Shown: positions 36,406-46,820 of the stretch, piece by piece
Layout: each line of letters opens with the position of its first letter
Position numbering within the stretch: the stretch's first letter is position 1
Source: Levilactobacillus spicheri DSM 15429
GTDB taxonomy: Bacteria > Bacillota > Bacilli > Lactobacillales > Lactobacillaceae
Assembly (NCBI RefSeq): GCF_001435095.1
Contig: NZ_AZFC01000005.1
Location: forward strand, 1 to 64,000
Direction of reading: 5' to 3'
Length of the DNA: 64,000 bases
Notes under the pieces: model-generated
Seen by the model: only the letters and a program-made list of their open reading frames with translations
Told to the model about the DNA's origin: nothing
Databases searched by the model: none
Made by a program: the position numbers and the translations under genes

Positions 36406-36446
36406 AACGGGTTTGGGACCAATCAACGGCGCCCCAGACCCGTTTT
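36406..36446 (+). terminator. Terminator of the 51-codon gene
   Basis: AACGGGT-TGGG against CCCA-ACCCGTT, then TTTTCGTTT. Confidence 0.8.
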
Positions 36447-36466
36447 CGTTTGCCGCCATTCAGACA

Positions 36467-36514
36467 CACAAACACCCTTCCCAGGATTTGACGTCCCCGA
36501 GAAGGGTGTTTGTG
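36467..36514 (-). terminator. Terminator of the zinc alcohol dehydrogenase gene
   Basis: 13-bp perfect arms (CACAAACACCCTT against AAGGGTGTTTGTG) 18 bp past the adh stop. The T tract is broken (GTGTGTCTG). Confidence 0.75.
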
Positions 36515-36531
36515 ACGGATTCATTTAACGG

Positions 36532-37575
36532 TTAGTCACTTACCACGACAAACGACTTGATGGCCTTGCGGTCCACCATGGCCTGGTAGGCGGCGTCGAT
36601 GTCGGCCAGCTTAAAGCTCTGGGTGAAGACCTTCCCCGGGTTGATTTTGCCGTCCAAGACCGCCTTCAACAAGACCTGCTTGTCGTAGGTCGTCACGGAA
36701 GCCGGACCCCCGGCCAAGCTGATGTTCTTGTAGAACGACGGCGTGGCGTCCATCTTCGGCGTGTGCGGCAGGCCGACCCGGCCCACCACGGCGCCCGGAC
36801 GACCGACCTGCATCGCCGTGTCCGTGGACAATTCCGTCCCGACACATTCAAGGACCGCATCGGCCCCCGCACCGTTCGTCAAGTCCATGATCTGCTTCAC
36901 GGCGTCGTCACCCCGAACGGCCACGTTATCGGTCGCTCCGAATTCCTTGGCCAGCGCCTGCCGGTCGGCGTGCCGACTGGTCGAAATGATGCGCTTAGCC
37001 CCCAGTAACTTCGCCGCGATGATGCCACATTGGCCCACGGCGCCGTCACCTAGGACCACGACCGTATCACCGGTGTGCACGTTGGCGACCCGAGCGGCAT
37101 GGTAACCGGTCGCCATCACGTCGGCCAGCGTCAGCAGGGACTTGAGCATCCCCTCACTGTAGTCCCCGGGTTGACCCGGCACCTTGACCAGGGCCCATTG
37201 CCCGTGTTGGAACCGGATGTACTCGGCTTGGTTCCCGGAACTAAAGTTATCCGTGTGCGCCTGGCACACCCCATCGAACCCGGCAACACAGGCCGGACAA
37301 GCACCACACCCGTGGGTGAACGGTGCGATGACGAAGTCGCCCGGTTGCACGGTCGTGATGGCGTCACCAACGGCCGTGACGATCCCGATGGCCTCGTGGC
37401 CGCCGTTTTCAGAATTGGCCGCCTTGTCTTCCAATCCCCGGTAAGCCCAGAGGTCGGACCCACAGACACAGGCCCGGACGACGCGAATGATCACGTCATC
37501 GGGTTGTTGGATCGTGGGTTGGTCCACGTCCTTGATCACCATTTGTCCCGCTTTTGCAAATACAGCTGTTTTCAT
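36532..37575 (-). CDS. Zinc-dependent alcohol dehydrogenase, MDR family
   Basis: 347 residues. Catalytic zinc ligands lie in ACVCGSDLWAY and GGHEAIG. The structural zinc site is CGACPACVAGFDGVC, and the Rossmann motif is VVLGDGAVGQCG. It should oxidise or reduce an alcohol/aldehyde with NAD(P). Start at 37575 with AGGTAGG upstream. Monocistronic with its own terminator. The substrate is not determinable; it is not part of the pdu operon. Confidence 0.9.
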   Translation of the reverse strand: MKTAVFAKAGQMVIKDVDQPTIQQPDDVIIRVVRACVCGSDLWAYRGLEDKAANSENGGHEAIGIVTAVGDAITTVQPGDFVIAPFTHGCGACPACVAGFDGVCQAHTDNFSSGNQAEYIRFQHGQWALVKVPGQPGDYSEGMLKSLLTLADVMATGYHAARVANVHTGDTVVVLGDGAVGQCGIIAAKLLGAKRIISTSRHADRQALAKEFGATDNVAVRGDDAVKQIMDLTNGAGADAVLECVGTELSTDTAMQVGRPGAVVGRVGLPHTPKMDATPSFYKNISLAGGPASVTTYDKQVLLKAVLDGKINPGKVFTQSFKLADIDAAYQAMVDRKAIKSFVVVSD

Positions 37576-37610
37576 CTCATTTTGCCTACCTTTCGAAATC
37601 GCTTACTTAA

Positions 37611-37616
37611 ATTATA
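37611..37616 (-). promoter_or_regulatory. -10 element of the alcohol dehydrogenase gene
   Basis: TATAAT on the minus strand (GAGTATAATTT), 36 bp before the start codon, just downstream of the preceding gene's terminator. Confidence 0.5.
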
Positions 37617-37629
37617 CTCATCGACCATG

Positions 37630-37671
37630 AAAAAGGGAAACCAATCCACTCATGAATTGGTTTCCCTTTTA
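37630..37671 (-). terminator. Terminator of LPXTG protein gene 2
   Basis: AAAAGGGAAACCAAT against ATTGGTTTCCCTTTT, a perfect 15-bp stem with TTTTT on the minus strand. Confidence 0.9.
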
Positions 37672-37693
37672 ATGGTTGTTTTCAGTGAATCAT

Positions 37694-40657
37694 TTAGGAC
37701 CGCTTCTTAGAACGCGCACCGGCCAAGCCCAACGCACTCAGCAAGCCCGCCAGGCCAACGGCGATCCAGCCAGCCGCTGGACGGTCACCCGTCTGCGGCA
37801 ACTGGGTGGCTGCACCGACCGTTCCAGCGGTGACCGTTCCCGTCGTCGTGGCGGTTGGCGTCGTGCTGGCGGCCGCATTAGCCGTCGCGCCGGCCGTCAC
37901 CGCGGTCGTCGCCCCCGACTGAGTTCCGGTTGTGACCGTCGCCGCAGCGCCGCCCTGCTTGGGGGCCGTTTCGGTCGTGGCCGCGCCGTTACCGTTGGTT
38001 GTCGTCTGCGGTGCTTGGGCCGTCACCGTCGCCGCCTGGCCACTCTGGTTGACCTGTACGATGGGATCCGTCGTGGTCACGACCGTATCGCCGTCGCCCG
38101 CGTCGCTGACGACCGGGTTCGTGGTCGTGTCAGTGCCGCTGGTTCCTTCATCCGGTGCCGTCGGATCCGTGGTGGTCGCGCCTGGGTCAGTCTGATGGCC
38201 GGTTCCCGGCGTCGTCGTGGTCCCTGGATCTGGCGTGGTATCAGGTGCTGGCGTGACCGTCACCGTCGCGGTCCGGGAAACGTCGTAACCGTCCGCCACC
38301 TGGTAGGTGTACGTGACGTAGAGCGTCCCCGCCCCCGTGGTCTTGCCATCGTGCAAGATGTTGCCCGGGTCCTTCACGGAAACCTGCACGTCCTTTACGC
38401 TCAGCGGATTGTCCTGATTATCGATGCCCGATACGAAGTTATCCGCATCGCTCCAGCTACTGCCGGCCTGAATGGTGCTGTCCTTGGTGGCCAGCACCTG
38501 CCGAACGATGATGTAGACCGACGGCGCGATACTCGAATCGCCCGCCGCAATTAGGTCACCCTTCGGCGAGAGATCATGCCCCAATGAGGCGTAGGCAAGG
38601 CTTTCGATGGGCTGTCCCTGGGCATTTAGCGCGACCGAGTACCCGAGATCCTTCAAGGCATCCGCGATACCCGCCTTCTTCCAGTCGACCGTCACGGTCC
38701 CCCCGTTGAAGAACGTGGTCGACGAGTAATTGGTGGCGTGGCCGCCCTGGTCATAGTAGTTATAGTAGGCGACCTGGTCCTGACCCACGGACGGCATCGC
38801 TTCCTGGACCTCGGTGGGGGCGACTTCGTAGTCGTAGCCGTCATCGTCCGGATCCGCCACGATGGCCTCGTATTGGCCCACGACTGGATCCCGGGGCGTG
38901 GCGACCTTAAAATGCAGCGCCCCGTTCGTGGTGACCGCTCCGAAAGAGTACTGGGACAAGATAGAGACCCCCTGCGACGTATACTCGTCGTTGGTTTGCA
39001 CCGTCAAAGGAACGTTTAATGTATAGCCGGATTGTCCCGCCAAGTAGCCGGTCACGTGGAATTGTGTCAGGCTCGACCAGTGAAAGTCCGGATTGGCCGC
39101 CATCAGGGCCTCGTAAGACGCATACGACGTGTTACCGACCACGAAGTTCACGTGCAGGCCGCTCGGGACCGTCGCCAGCATCGCCTGAACGTCGGCATCG
39201 TCTGACATGGTGATCTGACTGGTTAAGCTCGAATTCAGACTGGTGTAGTAGTTGGGCAAGCTAAAGTACGTGTTGACGACCTGCACCGTGTTCGTCTGAT
39301 TTGTCAGGTCCATCAGGGCCGTTAAATCGGTCGCATTGGCATCCACGATGGCCGCCGTGTAGGTCTCCAGGTCATTACTGGTGCTGAATGACGTGGCCGT
39401 ACCGTTTTGATTCGTCGCCGTCAGCCGAACCGAGGCATCAACGGGCGCGGTATCCGTCACCTCCGACCCGTTGGGATTGTTGGTGATGGCCGTCACCGGC
39501 GTCGTCACCGTGGGGTCGATCGTGGTCACGGCATCCGGCGTGGTCGGCGTCGGCAAATTTGTCGGCGTATTCGGCAGGACCGGATCCATGGCCTGCAGAT
39601 AAAGCGTCGAGCCCGACCAGTCTGGCGTAAAGTCATGAACACTCAGCGTCGCGGTCTCCGTGGCGCCTTTTGACGTGATGACCAACGGAATCGTCGCGGT
39701 GTAGCTGCCGCCAACGGCCAAGGTCCCGGTCAGCTGCAACTGCCGAACCGTCGATAGGTCCAGCCCCGCTGCGGACCGGTACTTACTGCCATCGATGGTG
39801 ATGTAGTTCAGCTGAACCCCCTGAGGAATCTGGGATTCCAGCGCACTCACGTCCGCGTCCCCCGCCATGACGATTCCCGTATCGTGGTTCGCGTAGGCTG
39901 GTAAGTCAAAGGTAATCCACAACCCCTGACCCGTATCCGTCTGGTTCGTGATCTGATAAGTCGCGGTCAGGCTGGTATCCTGATTGTTCACACCAATCGT
40001 TTGATTGTTGGTGGTCGAATTCTTAGAGGTCAGCGTCCCCTCATCGTTGGTGGCCGTCACCTTGACCGACGTTGCGACCTTGTTTTGGCTCTGGTCAGTG
40101 GCCGTTCCCGCGTTGATCACGGTCAGCGGCGCCGTCATATCAGCCGAAGATGTCACGTCCGTGGGCTCAGTCGTCTGAGAATCCGTGTCGGCATCCGGGG
40201 TCGTCACGGGGGTGCTTTCCGTCACGGGTGCGATAGTTGCCGAGTCTGAAGCCGACTTTTCCTGATGGGACTCGGTTGATGACTGATCAGCGTTCGCACC
40301 ACCGTCTGAATTGGCCGTCCCGTTTGACTGGTTTGACGTGTCCTCATCGGATTTTTGACCACTTCCTGGCTGCGCCGATTCATCCTGCCCGGCGGCGGTC
40401 TGGTCCGTCTTGCTTTCTTCGGTCGTGGACGCCGGTTGTTCGGAGTCGTCGCCCGTCGGCTGAGAGCTTCCCGCTGAGTCACTCGATGAATCCGCTTGCA
40501 CAACAGTCGTCGAATCACTGGCGTCTGCTGCGTTGGTCGCCGCATTGGCCGGCACCGTTAAGGCGAGTCCGGCGCAAAGACTGGTCACCCCAATGGCCAT
40601 GTACAGCCACTGCTTACCTGCCTTGTAGCTCTTATAATGGACCTTTGTTTCGAACAT
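37694..40657 (-). CDS. LPXTG wall-anchored surface protein 2 (KxYKxGKxW signal)
   Basis: 987 residues from the ATG at 40657 (MFETKVHYKSYKAGKQW), with GGAGG 9 nt upstream. The order is signal peptide ending in VPANA; a Ser/Asp/Gln-rich stalk (to about 175); two successive copies of an adhesin-like domain, each opening with a VKVTATNDEGT / VRLTATNQNGT-like strand; an Ig-like segment (VLATKDSTIQAGSSWSDADNF); a Thr/Ala-rich wall-spanning region; LPQTG, a hydrophobic helix and RSKKRS. Compared with LPXTG protein 3 it has an extra adhesin-like domain. Expected to be sortase-linked to the wall; ligand unknown. Confidence 0.87.
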   Translation of the reverse strand: MFETKVHYKSYKAGKQWLYMAIGVTSLCAGLALTVPANAATNAADASDSTTVVQADSSSDSAGSSQPTGDDSEQPASTTEESKTDQTAAGQDESAQPGSGQKSDEDTSNQSNGTANSDGGANADQSSTESHQEKSASDSATIAPVTESTPVTTPDADTDSQTTEPTDVTSSADMTAPLTVINAGTATDQSQNKVATSVKVTATNDEGTLTSKNSTTNNQTIGVNNQDTSLTATYQITNQTDTGQGLWITFDLPAYANHDTGIVMAGDADVSALESQIPQGVQLNYITIDGSKYRSAAGLDLSTVRQLQLTGTLAVGGSYTATIPLVITSKGATETATLSVHDFTPDWSGSTLYLQAMDPVLPNTPTNLPTPTTPDAVTTIDPTVTTPVTAITNNPNGSEVTDTAPVDASVRLTATNQNGTATSFSTSNDLETYTAAIVDANATDLTALMDLTNQTNTVQVVNTYFSLPNYYTSLNSSLTSQITMSDDADVQAMLATVPSGLHVNFVVGNTSYASYEALMAANPDFHWSSLTQFHVTGYLAGQSGYTLNVPLTVQTNDEYTSQGVSILSQYSFGAVTTNGALHFKVATPRDPVVGQYEAIVADPDDDGYDYEVAPTEVQEAMPSVGQDQVAYYNYYDQGGHATNYSSTTFFNGGTVTVDWKKAGIADALKDLGYSVALNAQGQPIESLAYASLGHDLSPKGDLIAAGDSSIAPSVYIIVRQVLATKDSTIQAGSSWSDADNFVSGIDNQDNPLSVKDVQVSVKDPGNILHDGKTTGAGTLYVTYTYQVADGYDVSRTATVTVTPAPDTTPDPGTTTTPGTGHQTDPGATTTDPTAPDEGTSGTDTTTNPVVSDAGDGDTVVTTTDPIVQVNQSGQAATVTAQAPQTTTNGNGAATTETAPKQGGAAATVTTGTQSGATTAVTAGATANAAASTTPTATTTGTVTAGTVGAATQLPQTGDRPAAGWIAVGLAGLLSALGLAGARSKKRS

Positions 40658-40719
40658 ACTCCTCATCCTCCAGACATAATTGCTTTAGTATGTAGACCAA
40701 TTTCTCTATAATCAACTAT

Positions 40720-40747
40720 ATTTTAATCCCGGAATTTTATAAGTCAA
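40720..40747 (-). promoter_or_regulatory. Promoter of LPXTG gene 2
   Basis: On the minus strand TTGACT (40747-40742), 16 bp, TAAAAT (40725-40720). The same boxes at the same spacing precede LPXTG gene 3. Confidence 0.7.
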
Positions 40748-40974
40748 TACCTAATTAACAATAACAATCATTTTATATCGAAAATAATCGGCTAAACCAG
40801 GAATGTTCGAGCAAAATAGCGCCAAATCAGCCTTTTACCAAAGTGTCTTTACAAACCCCAAGGCCGTTTTCGGTAAACTGGCTGCGCTGATTTTTCCTCA
40901 AATCTTTTTTTGCTTTTGATTTCAATTCTCAAAAACCACCCAGACTAACCAAGGTGTGACAGCCATTGATCCAC

Positions 40975-41006
40975 AAAAAATCACCTCAACCGTTCGTGAG
41001 GTGATT
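40975..41006 (-). terminator. Terminator of LPXTG protein gene 3
   Basis: AATCACCTCA against TGAGGTGATT with TTTTTT on the minus strand; almost the same sequence as the glpK terminator at 43662-43694. Confidence 0.9.
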
Positions 41007-41028
41007 CATTCTTCGGATTAGATGCTTT

Positions 41029-43341
41029 TCATGACCGCTTCTTAGACCGGACACCGGCTAAGCCCAATGCGCCCAACAGGCCCGCCAAGCCAACGGCAAT
41101 CCAGCCAGCCGAGTGCTGTTCACCGGTTTGTGGCAAGACCGTTGCGGCCGTCTTCACGGTTTCGCCAGACCGCGTAGCCAATTGCGTGGTGGCGGTCGGC
41201 CCTTGTTGCGTGGTCGTCGTCAGCGTGGTCGCCGGGGTCCCGTTTTGCTGGGTCGGGGTCCCCGCGACTTGGGCCGCTTGGGCACCAGACCGCACTGGCG
41301 TTGTGCTGGCCGCTTGACCAGCCTGCTTATTCTGAACCGTTGGGGTCGCCACGGCTTGGTCCGCCGCGCCCGACTGTTTGAGGTCACTGGTGTCATCATC
41401 GTTAGTGACCGCCGTATCGGCCGCATCACCCGTGGTAACCGGGGTGTCGCCCGTTTCATCCGGCGTAGTCGCCGGGTCGGTCGGCGTGGTTGGTGTGGTT
41501 GGTGTGGTCGGCGTAGTTGGTGTCGTCGTACCGGTCGTGGTCCCACCGTTGCCACCACTCGTGGCACCCGCATTAGGATCCGTGACCGTGACGTAAACCA
41601 CCTTTTGTACCACGTACGGCTTGCCCGTTCCGTTATAATCATCGGCCACCTGGTACGTGTAGGTCAGCGTTGCCGTTCCGGCCTTGGCCGCCTTGCCGTT
41701 CACCAGGACGCCCGCGTCGCCACCCACGGTGACCTGGACGTCACTCGCTTGCAGCGGCTGGTTTTGATCATCCAGGCCCGCCACGAAGTTATCGGCGGGT
41801 TGCCAGGTATCGCCGACCTTCAGCTGGCTGTCCTTGGCGTCCAGCACCTGCCGAACGATCACGTAGACAGAACCGGCCATCTGGTCACCCTTGTAGCCGT
41901 TGGCCAACAAGTCGTTGCCCCCGACTGTCAGGTCTTGGCCCTTGGACGTAAAGGTGTAGGTCTGGTAAGGCTGACCGTTTGCGTCCAGCTTCAGCGAATA
42001 ACCCATCTTGGCCAGGGCATCTGCTAGGCTATCTCCGTTGGCCGTGGTGATGTTCTTCCACTGATTGACCACCGTCCCACCCTCGAAGAAGATGGGGTCC
42101 GAGTTGATTTGCTGGTAGGCGACATACCCGTTATCAAAGTCCGAATAGTCGTTGTGGTAGGCAATCTGGTTCAGTCCCACGTCCGGCATCAAGTCTTGAA
42201 CGGCATCCGGGGCCGTGATCAACGCACCGGTAGTCGGATCTTCCGTCACGGCCAGGTACCGACCGCTGACGTTATCCCGTTGGGCCGCATACCGGTAAGC
42301 CAACGTTCCAGCATTGCTACCAACGCCTTCGCCTTGAGCACTCACCCTAAAGACCAACTGACCATCACTAGAATATTGGTCAATTTGGGTTGCCGTAATC
42401 GGGGCCACAGCATCATAGCTTTGACCGGCCGCCAGTCTCCCCATAATAACCACTTTACTCAGTTCGTCCCAACTAAAGAGCCCCTGATCAATGGCCGTTT
42501 GAACAACCTTGGCATTAAAAGTCTGCGATTTAGTCGAGTAGAACAGCACCGTCTGGTTACTTGGAAGCTGACTCAACAACTGGGAAAAATCGACCGTTAT
42601 CTTTGAAGTTTGCGTATAATACTTAGACCAAACTGGCATGTCTACTTCAACGTTCGCAAAAGTCGTCTTTGTCGGATCCCCGGTTTCCTCATTATGCACG
42701 TGAAGGTGCAAGGTTAAATCCTTAACCGTTGGGTCAACAACCGAAGAGACGCCGGCCCGGGTTGAAACGTCGTTGTTCGACGTCAAAGAGGTACTGGTGC
42801 CTTGAGCGTTGCTTCCTGTTAGGTAAATGGTTCCCGTCACATCGGACCCGGTATTATAGTTTCGGTAAACACCGTCCGGGTTGTTCGTAATCGCCTGTGG
42901 TGCATCGATGGTGGCGTTCGGGTCGACCGTGGTGCCAGGGGTCTTCGAAGGTGTCGGCGTCACGTCGGGCACCGTTGGATCCTGGATGGCCGAATTAACG
43001 GGCGCTGGGTCCGCGGCCGGCGTTTGATCATCCGTTTCGGTCGCAGCCGGGGCATCCGAATCGGCTGACGACGAGGCGTCCGAATCATCGACCGGATCCG
43101 ATTCGGTCACCGGCGTTGCCGCTTTAGTTGCCGGGGCTGGTTGTGCGGGCGTTTCCTTTGCCGGCGTTGGTGAATCCGTTTTCACGACTGCCGTTGATTC
43201 GGCCGTAGCTGGTGTATTATCCGCCGCGTTGGCCGGCACCGTGACGGCCAGTCCCGCACACAGACTGGTCACCCCAATGGCCATGTACAGCCACTGCTTG
43301 CCTGCTTTATAGCTCTTGTAATGAACCTTCGTTTCGAACAT
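41029..43341 (-). CDS. LPXTG wall-anchored surface protein 3 (KxYKxGKxW signal)
   Basis: 770 residues from the ATG at 43341 (MFETKVHYKSYKAGKQW), GGAGG 9 nt upstream. The signal peptide and the C-terminal sorting region (LPQTG, AGWIAVGLAGLL, RSKKRS) are nearly identical to those of LPXTG protein 2, while the middle has diverged. Layout: Ala/Pro/Thr/Asp-rich stalk, one adhesin-like domain (about 150-470), an Ig-like segment (VLDAKDSQLKVGDTWQPADNF), a (TTP)n linker, then the sorting signal. Sortase substrate; probable adhesin by family resemblance only. Confidence 0.87.
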   Translation of the reverse strand: MFETKVHYKSYKAGKQWLYMAIGVTSLCAGLAVTVPANAADNTPATAESTAVVKTDSPTPAKETPAQPAPATKAATPVTESDPVDDSDASSSADSDAPAATETDDQTPAADPAPVNSAIQDPTVPDVTPTPSKTPGTTVDPNATIDAPQAITNNPDGVYRNYNTGSDVTGTIYLTGSNAQGTSTSLTSNNDVSTRAGVSSVVDPTVKDLTLHLHVHNEETGDPTKTTFANVEVDMPVWSKYYTQTSKITVDFSQLLSQLPSNQTVLFYSTKSQTFNAKVVQTAIDQGLFSWDELSKVVIMGRLAAGQSYDAVAPITATQIDQYSSDGQLVFRVSAQGEGVGSNAGTLAYRYAAQRDNVSGRYLAVTEDPTTGALITAPDAVQDLMPDVGLNQIAYHNDYSDFDNGYVAYQQINSDPIFFEGGTVVNQWKNITTANGDSLADALAKMGYSLKLDANGQPYQTYTFTSKGQDLTVGGNDLLANGYKGDQMAGSVYVIVRQVLDAKDSQLKVGDTWQPADNFVAGLDDQNQPLQASDVQVTVGGDAGVLVNGKAAKAGTATLTYTYQVADDYNGTGKPYVVQKVVYVTVTDPNAGATSGGNGGTTTGTTTPTTPTTPTTPTTPTDPATTPDETGDTPVTTGDAADTAVTNDDDTSDLKQSGAADQAVATPTVQNKQAGQAASTTPVRSGAQAAQVAGTPTQQNGTPATTLTTTTQQGPTATTQLATRSGETVKTAATVLPQTGEQHSAGWIAVGLAGLLGALGLAGVRSKKRS
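41475..41535 (-). repeat. 9-bp tandem repeats encoding a Thr-Thr-Pro linker
   Basis: GGTGTGGTT-like 9-bp units in a row encode PTTPTTPTT in the wall-spanning part of LPXTG protein 3. Unit number could change by slippage without breaking the frame. Confidence 0.65.
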
Positions 43342-43403
43342 GTGCCTCATCCTCCAGACTTGATTGTTTTAGTATGTAGACTAATTTATCTTTGATTAAC
43401 TAT

Positions 43404-43431
43404 ATTTTAGTTCGGTTATCTTATAAGTCAA
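43404..43431 (-). promoter_or_regulatory. Promoter of LPXTG gene 3
   Basis: TTGACT (43431-43426), 16 bp, TAAAAT (43409-43404) on the minus strand. Confidence 0.7.
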
Positions 43432-43661
43432 TACCTAATTAACAATAACAATCATTTTAATCAACAATCGTCTAAATAAATCATTAATTTCCGGCTTAAA
43501 TACCGCTAAACAGGGATTTTTCTAAAGTCACCTTACGAACGTAGCTGGTTCTTTATCGACCAATTCAACCAGTCACCCGACCCACGAATACCCGAACAGT
43601 GGCTGCTAACCAGTTTCAAAAATGTCCAGACCCGTTAAGGCGTAACATCCCTGACAGACGT

Positions 43662-43694
43662 AAAAAAATCACCTCACGCAACCGTGAGGTGATT
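43662..43694 (-). terminator. Terminator of glpK
   Basis: AATCACCTCACG against CGTGAGGTGATT, followed by TTTTTTT on the minus strand. Confidence 0.92.
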
Positions 43695-43709
43695 CATGGT
43701 TAACTTAAT

Positions 43710-45230
<1,521 letters not shown>

Positions 45231-45284
45231 TCATTACGTTCATTAACAACGGTGACGTATCACCGCGCTATCACAATTGTCTCT

Positions 45285-45313
45285 AGTATACCGAAAAGTC
45301 CCGGTAACGCCAA
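45285..45313 (-). promoter_or_regulatory. Promoter of glpK
   Basis: TTGGCG (45313-45308), 17 bp, TATACT (45290-45285) on the minus strand, about 70 bp before the ATG. Confidence 0.65.
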
Positions 45314-45326
45314 TAATAAACGTCAA

Positions 45327-45369
45327 TAAAACCGCTACCATGTCGATAACGTCAACGATGGTGGCGGTT
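45327..45369 (-). terminator. Terminator of the tautomerase gene
   Basis: AACCGC-ACCAT against ATGGT-GCGGTT, with TTTT on the minus strand and TTTTTT a few bases away on the plus side. Confidence 0.75.
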
Positions 45370-45398
45370 CATAATTTTTTCTTCAGTTTGGCCAACGA

Positions 45399-45587
45399 CT
45401 ACTTTTCGTCGCTCTTCAAAACGCCGGCAACCCCGTAACGGTTGGGTTGCATCTCCCGTAAGATGACGTGCACGTGTTCCGCTGGGGCCCCCGTGTTCTT
45501 GGTGACCGCCGTGGTAACGTCCTCCACTAACGCCTTGAGTTGGGCTTGTGACCGGCCCGCAATTAAATCGATATTAACGATTGGCAT
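45399..45587 (-). CDS. 4-oxalocrotonate tautomerase family protein
   Basis: 62 residues, the usual length. After removal of Met the catalytic Pro1 is exposed (MPIVNIDLIAGRS). A second family residue lies in VHVILREMQPNRYGVAG, with an arginine near position 39. Such small hexameric enzymes catalyse keto-enol tautomerisation. No degradation genes adjoin; the physiological substrate in lactobacilli is unknown. Confidence 0.9.
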   Translation of the reverse strand: MPIVNIDLIAGRSQAQLKALVEDVTTAVTKNTGAPAEHVHVILREMQPNRYGVAGVLKSDEK

Positions 45588-45658
45588 GTTTCTCGTTCCC
45601 TTCTCTATTCAAAGTGGTTCCTATTATACCGGTAACTGGGGTGAAGAGCAATCGTCGA

Positions 45659-46549
45659 TTACTTGCTCCCGGCCTGCCGGGCCTTCAGCTGCTCGGTCTC
45701 GTTGTAGAAGTTCCCCTCGATATCGATGGTGTTCACCAGGTTGACGAAGGCGTGGGGATCGGTCTCCTTGACCGCGTGCTCCAGCGTGTAGAGCTCGTAG
45801 CGTGAAATAACGACCATCAAGACGGCGCTCTCCGTGCGGCGGTACGCCCCCACGGCCGGCATGATGGTGATGCCCCGAATCAGCGTCTGATTCAAGGCCT
45901 TGATCACGGTGTCCTGCTGCTGGGTCACGATAAAGGCCGTCAGCTTTTGGTGCCGGGTGTGAATGCTGTCCACGACCCGTGACATCGCGTAGATCGAGAT
46001 GATCGTGTACAGGGCACTCTCCCAGCCGAACAGGGCGCCGGCGACCAGGACGATGCCCAGATTGATCATTAACATCAAGGTCCCGATGGTGCGTCCGGTC
46101 GTCTTTTCGAGGACCACGGCGACGATGTCCATCCCCCCGGTCGAGAAACCGTACTTGAGCGGGTAGGCCACGCCCACCCCGGTCAGGATACCCCCGAACA
46201 AGGCGGCCAGCAGCGCGTTGTGGGCCACGGAGGTCACCGGAATGGCAATCGTGAGCAGGGACGTCAGGATCGCCACCAGGATCGAATAAAACGTGAAGCC
46301 GCGGCCGACCTTAAACCAGCCTAACAGGCCAATCGGTACGTTGAACAGGAGGATGAACCACCCGGTACTGACGTGCACCCCCACCATCTGCAGCAGCATG
46401 GCGATGATCTGCGAAATCCCGTTGATCCCGGCACTAAAGATCTTTCCCGGAATCAAAAATTCGTTCAACGCAATCGCGCTAATGATCGACGAGCCCACCA
46501 GCACCGCAATGTGGCGGCCCAGTTGTTGCTTTTCTAATGCCATTCTCAT
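45659..46549 (-). CDS. YitT-family membrane protein
   Basis: 296 residues: about six membrane segments (VGSSIISAIALNEFLIPGKIFSAGINGIS in part: AGINGISQIIAML; then YGFSTGGMDIVAVVLEKTTG). A C-terminal cytoplasmic DUF2179 domain (AFIVTQQQDTVIKALN, VISRYELYTLEHAV) follows. The family is widespread in Firmicutes without firmly assigned transport activity. AAAGGG precedes the start; TATAAT lies 16 bp upstream of the coding region. Confidence 0.9.
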   Translation of the reverse strand: MRMALEKQQLGRHIAVLVGSSIISAIALNEFLIPGKIFSAGINGISQIIAMLLQMVGVHVSTGWFILLFNVPIGLLGWFKVGRGFTFYSILVAILTSLLTIAIPVTSVAHNALLAALFGGILTGVGVAYPLKYGFSTGGMDIVAVVLEKTTGRTIGTLMLMINLGIVLVAGALFGWESALYTIISIYAMSRVVDSIHTRHQKLTAFIVTQQQDTVIKALNQTLIRGITIMPAVGAYRRTESAVLMVVISRYELYTLEHAVKETDPHAFVNLVNTIDIEGNFYNETEQLKARQAGSK

Positions 46550-46564
46550 TTTTCACCCTTTCTG

Positions 46565-46570
46565 ATTATA
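46565..46570 (-). promoter_or_regulatory. -10 element of the yitT-like gene
   Basis: TATAAT on the minus strand (ACGTATAATCAG). The start codon is close, so the untranslated leader is short. Confidence 0.45.
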
Positions 46571-46735
46571 CGTATTGTCATTATTTAACCACATCCCGCG
46601 GTCCCTGACTAGCCTTAAACACCCCTTTGACCGGGTCACACCGGAAAATGAGCCAGGTCACCCAATATGCATGTAACCGGTACCTTCTGCATAAATAATT
46701 TGTAATATGAGAATTATGAATAAATTAATTAAAAC

Positions 46736-46765
46736 TTTCCCGAAAGCCGTGGGGGTTCCGGGAAA
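46736..46765 (+). other. Hairpin and -10 region upstream of the C69 dipeptidase gene
   Basis: TTTCCCG against CGGGAAA with a 16-nt loop, followed by TAAAAT (46771-46776), a candidate -10. Whether the hairpin acts as an operator or is incidental is not clear. Confidence 0.35.
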
Positions 46766-46820
46766 GATGGTAAAATAAAAATGTGCAACTTTATACAAAA
46801 AAGATGAAAGGAGCCTTCTC

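Larger units (their letters stand above)
40667..41006 (-). repeat. Upstream segment of LPXTG gene 2, duplicated at 43351-43694
   Basis: Similar blocks occur in the same order in both copies: the promoter block through AATTAACAATAACAATCATTTTA; a weaker middle; a CAGAC...AAGG-GT-ACA block; and a near-identical terminator hairpin. No coding sequence. It suggests one tandem duplication covering promoter and surface-protein gene. Confidence 0.7.
43351..43694 (-). repeat. Upstream segment of LPXTG gene 3, counterpart of 40667-41006
   Basis: Contains the promoter at 43404-43431 and the glpK terminator at its far end. Its resemblance to 40667-41006 includes that terminator, which implies the glpK-side copy is ancestral. 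Otherwise no coding potential. Confidence 0.7.
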
